From a bacterium (GTDB lineage: Bacteria; Bdellovibrionota_C; UBA2361; SZUA-149): 9,110 nt of DNA. The stretch covers positions 1 through 9,110 of the forward strand of contig QIGM01000211.1 in NCBI GenBank assembly GCA_003230795.1. Direction: 5' to 3'. The position numbers were made by a program, and so were the translations under genes. Position 1 is the stretch's first letter. The number at the start of each line of letters is the position of its first letter. Shown here in pieces: positions 6,745 to 9,110 of the stretch. The notes under the pieces are model-generated. The model saw only the letters and a program-made list of their open reading frames with translations, was not told the DNA's origin and did not search any database.

Positions 6745-7905
6745 GTGTCCACCGAAAACGTCGAATTCGAACTAACCGAAGAGCAACGTCTTGTGCGTAG
6801 CACTGCGAAGGATTTTGCAGAGAAAGAAGTTCTGCCGCTCGCGCGCAAGGTTGATCACGAACATTACTTCCCCAAAGAACTCATTCCTAAACTAAGCGCC
6901 TTGGGATTCCTTGGTGTTTTCGTGCCCGAGGAATTTGGTGGGGCTGAGCTTGATTTTGTCTCCTACAGCGTTATCGTCGAAGAACTTGCTCGGGTGTGTG
7001 CCTCAACGAGCGTCATTGTCAGCGCGCACAATTCTCTCTGCATTTGGCCGATATTGAATCACGCCTCAGATGAGCAGAAAAAAAGATATCTGCCAAAACT
7101 AGCGAGCGGCGAATCGCTCGGCTGCTTTGCACTGAGCGAGCCTTCAACTGGTAGCGATGCTGCCGCGCAGACCTGTATGTCGAAGAAAGAAGGCGATACA
7201 TGGGTCATTAACGGTGTGAAGAATTGGGTCACCAACGGCCCAGAAGCAGATGTCTGCATTCTCTTCACGATGGAAAACCCTGAGGAAAAACATAAAGGCA
7301 TTAATGCGTTTATAGTAGATCTAAAGACTACAAAAGGCGTAAGCATCGGCAAGAAGGAAGACAAGCTCGGCATTTGTGGCTCTCCGACGTCTAGCATTAC
7401 GTTTGATAACGTTGAGCTAAGCAACGATCAACTACTAGGCACGCCAGGTTTGGGTTTCAAGATAGCGATGTCCACTCTCGACGGCGGCCGAATCGGTATT
7501 GCATCTCAAGCGGTAGGCATTGCAAGAGCGGCCTTAGAAGACTCTCTGCAGTATGCGCGTGAACGCAAAGCTTTTGGCAAACCGATTGGACAACATCAGA
7601 GTATCCAAAATCATCTTGCTGATATGAGCTGTTCGATTGACGCAGCCCGGCTTATGGCACTTAGCGCCTCGCGAAGAAAAGATGCGAAACTGCCCTACAC
7701 TAGAGCAGCCGCGCAAGCGAAGCTCTTTGCGTCAGAAGCCTCTGTCCAATGTGCGCTCAAAGGCATTCAAATCCACGGCGGTTACGGTTACGTAAGGGAG
7801 TTTAATGTCGAACGATACCTACGCGATGCCAAGATTACTGAAATTTACGAAGGAACAAGCGAAATTCAGCGACTCGTGATCGCAAGCCAGCTCTTGAAGG
7901 AATAG
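6745..7905 (+). CDS. Acyl-CoA dehydrogenase, probably short-chain (butyryl-CoA type)
   Basis: FAD-dependent alpha,beta-dehydrogenation of acyl-CoA, passing electrons to electron-transfer flavoprotein. The 386 residues have the complete ACAD layout. The N-terminal helical domain contains GFLGVFVPEEFGG (54-66). The middle beta-domain has the flavin motif CFALSEPSTGSDAA (127-140) and WVTNG (161-165). The C-terminal helical domain has ERKAFGKPIGQHQ (273-285) and IQIHGGYGY. The catalytic base is E369 in IYEGTSEIQR (367-376), the position used by short- and medium-chain enzymes. GTG is taken as the start: it lies four bases after the hydratase stop, and AGGA (6731-6734) inside the end of that gene gives ten-base spacing. 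Substrate length cannot be fixed from sequence; the neighbours favour butyryl-CoA. Confidence 0.95.
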   Translation: MSTENVEFELTEEQRLVRSTAKDFAEKEVLPLARKVDHEHYFPKELIPKLSALGFLGVFVPEEFGGAELDFVSYSVIVEELARVCASTSVIVSAHNSLCIWPILNHASDEQKKRYLPKLASGESLGCFALSEPSTGSDAAAQTCMSKKEGDTWVINGVKNWVTNGPEADVCILFTMENPEEKHKGINAFIVDLKTTKGVSIGKKEDKLGICGSPTSSITFDNVELSNDQLLGTPGLGFKIAMSTLDGGRIGIASQAVGIARAALEDSLQYARERKAFGKPIGQHQSIQNHLADMSCSIDAARLMALSASRRKDAKLPYTRAAAQAKLFASEASVQCALKGIQIHGGYGYVREFNVERYLRDAKITEIYEGTSEIQRLVIASQLLKE

Positions 7906-7956
7906 AAGAGCATCCTAGTCGGGTCTGTAAACAAAGAAAGGTAAAAGCAAAGCTAA

Positions 7957-9110
7957 ATGAGTAAGAGAGATTCGAAAAAAAAGAGCCCACCGAATCGTTC
8001 CACTACGATGCATGCCGGGCACCAACCGAATCGTTCCACTACGATGCATGCCGGGCACCAACTGAATCGTTCCACTACGATGCATGCCGGGCACCAACCG
8101 AATCGTTCCACCACGAGGGATGCCTGGCACCAAAATTCCTACTCCAAACAAAAAGAAAGAAAGCCCGCGTTTCGTTCAATGAGCGGTCTCGAGGTCAAAG
8201 CCCTCCAAGACGAGCATGACAGAGCCGAACATAAAGACGAAGACAGCCTAGGCTACCCAGGTGAATATCCTTTCACGCGAGGACCTCAAGCAAGTATGTA
8301 TCGTGGCCGCCTGTGGACCATGCGACAATTCGCTGGCTTCGGAACACCGGAAGATACGAACAAACGTTTTCATTACCTCCTCGGCCAAGGACAAACCGGA
8401 CTAAGCACCGCCTTCGATATGCCCACGCTCATGGGCTACGACCCCAATCATGAGCTTTCTCGAGGCGAAGTTGGCAGAGAAGGGGTTAGTGTTGCTTGCA
8501 TTGAGGATATGGAATCGCTCTTTGCAGGAATTTCGCTCGATACGGTAAGCACCTCCATGACAATTAACTGCAGTGCGGCACCCGCTCTTGCAATGTACTT
8601 TGCCTTAGCCAAGAGGCAAGGAATAGACCTTCATTCGATCGCCGGCACTATTCAAAACGATATTTTAAAAGAGTACATCGCGCAGAAAGAATGGATATGC
8701 CCCCCGGAACCCGGTGTTCGAATCGTGGGAGACATGATCGAATATTGCAGCGAGCATGCTTCGAAGTTTCATCCCGTAAGTATCTCCGGCTATCATATCC
8801 GGGAAGCCGGAGCGACCGCGGTCCAAGAGCTCGCTTTTACACTCTATAATGGCATTACTTACGTTGAGCATTGCCTTCAGCGAGGAATGGACATCGACTC
8901 CTTTGCTCCTCGCTTATCGTTTTTTTGGGACGTGCATAACGAGTTTTTTGAAGAGATTGCAAAGTTCCGCGCAGCAAGACGTATGTGGGCGCGTTTAATG
9001 AAGGAACGGTTCAACTCTAAAGACCCTCGCTCGCAGAAGTTGCGGACTCATGCGCAGACGGCAGGAGTAAGTCTTACCGCACAGCAGCCAATGAATAATG
9101 TCGCACGAGT
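7957..9110 (+). CDS. Coenzyme-B12 acyl-CoA mutase large subunit, isobutyryl-CoA mutase-like (partial, 3' end outside window)
   Basis: Catalytic large-chain TIM-barrel domain of the methylmalonyl/isobutyryl-CoA mutase family, open to the window edge (384 codons seen). The core starts near [14 protein letters not shown] (8266 onward), with [54 protein letters not shown] and [19 protein letters not shown]. Numbered from 7957, F125, Q243 and H280 align without gaps to P. shermanii mutase Tyr89, Arg207 and His244 (intervals 118 and 37 in both). Phe and Gln at the first two are the isobutyryl-CoA mutase pair, so isobutyryl-CoA/n-butyryl-CoA interconversion is favoured over methylmalonyl-CoA. No fused N-terminal B12 or G-protein domain is present, so a separate B12 subunit is expected. 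The start is uncertain. ATG 7957 follows an in-frame TAA and has a distant AAAGG; it gives an N-terminal extension with four 12-residue repeats. ATG 8179 would exclude them, and neither start has a good Shine-Dalgarno. Confidence 0.9.
   Translation, partial: MSKRDSKKKSPPNRSTTMHAGHQPNRSTTMHAGHQLNRSTTMHAGHQPNRSTTRDAWHQNSYSKQKERKPAFRSMSGLEVKALQDEHDRAEHKDEDSLGYPGEYPFTRGPQASMYRGRLWTMRQFAGFGTPEDTNKRFHYLLGQGQTGLSTAFDMPTLMGYDPNHELSRGEVGREGVSVACIEDMESLFAGISLDTVSTSMTINCSAAPALAMYFALAKRQGIDLHSIAGTIQNDILKEYIAQKEWICPPEPGVRIVGDMIEYCSEHASKFHPVSISGYHIREAGATAVQELAFTLYNGITYVEHCLQRGMDIDSFAPRLSFFWDVHNEFFEEIAKFRAARRMWARLMKERFNSKDPRSQKLRTHAQTAGVSLTAQQPMNNVAR
7991..8134 (+). repeat. Four tandem 36-bp repeats (minisatellite, in frame with the mutase)
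   Basis: Units occupy 7991-8026, 8027-8062, 8063-8098 and 8099-8134 with no spacers. Units 1 and 2 are identical and unit 3 differs by one base (C to T at 8063). Unit 4 is diverged (five or six changes, ending AAA instead of AAC). Each unit begins (C/T)GAATCGTTCCAC and contains TGCCGGGCACCAA (TGCCTGGCACCAA in unit 4). The period is 12 codons; in the mutase frame the unit reads [12 protein letters not shown], ending with a degenerate [12 protein letters not shown]. Small palindromes recur in each unit: TCGT-6 nt-ACGA and TGCC-N-GGCA. It is either a coding repeat in the mutase leader or an intergenic array before a later start. Confidence 0.97.

Noticed and set aside
7991..8134. 36-bp repeats considered as a CRISPR array
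   Set aside because: The units abut directly with no unique spacers, only four copies exist, and no cas genes are nearby. It is a tandem minisatellite.
7915..8151. Minus-strand open frame of 78 codons over the repeats ([12 protein letters not shown] units)
   Set aside because: It is open only because the 36-bp unit has no stop in that frame. It lies antisense to the mutase leader, has no family resemblance, and its length is set by the repeat.

Overview
The window looks like an ordinary bacterial chromosome segment of roughly 50% GC. It runs from the end of a division cluster (ftsZ) into housekeeping genes and then into an acyl-CoA catabolism block. FtsZ with a conserved C-terminal peptide, a cobalamin-type radical SAM protein directly after ftsZ, a short Mrp ATPase, and a B12-dependent acyl-CoA mutase beside a crotonase and an acyl-CoA dehydrogenase together suggest a Gram-negative, deltaproteobacteria-like lineage. 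That placement is an inference; there is no rRNA or other phylogenetic marker beyond FtsZ.

Layout. 20-1339 is ftsZ with a strong Shine-Dalgarno at the window edge. 1456-3276 is a radical SAM enzyme with a TTG start and a B12-binding-like N-terminal region. 3357-4142 is an Mrp/NBP35-family P-loop ATPase, preceded by a perfect 14-bp tandem repeat. 4258-4512 encodes a small predicted membrane protein. It converges on a minus-strand gene of unknown function (4565-5311, winged-helix-like N-terminal half), with a 9-bp hairpin between the two stop codons. A divergent spacer of about 215 bp with one good -10 box leads to a HINT1-like nucleotide hydrolase (5527-5877).

From 5940 to the right edge three genes run in one direction: enoyl-CoA hydratase, acyl-CoA dehydrogenase (4-nt gap, GTG start), and the first ~384 codons of a coenzyme-B12 acyl-CoA mutase that continues past the window. 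The mutase has the isobutyryl-CoA mutase residue pair (Phe and Gln) at the two positions that are Tyr89 and Arg207 in methylmalonyl-CoA mutase. The three genes can therefore be read as one route: isobutyryl-CoA to n-butyryl-CoA (mutase), to crotonyl-CoA (dehydrogenase), to 3-hydroxybutyryl-CoA (hydratase). This would fit valine or branched-chain acyl catabolism or butyrate metabolism.

The most unusual structure is an array of four tandem 36-bp units (7991-8134) between the dehydrogenase and the mutase core. It lies in frame with the mutase, so it either encodes a 12-residue repeat in an N-terminal extension or is an intergenic minisatellite upstream of a later start. No complete new defence or mobile system is visible: there is no CRISPR, transposase, integrase, toxin-antitoxin pair, tRNA or rRNA.
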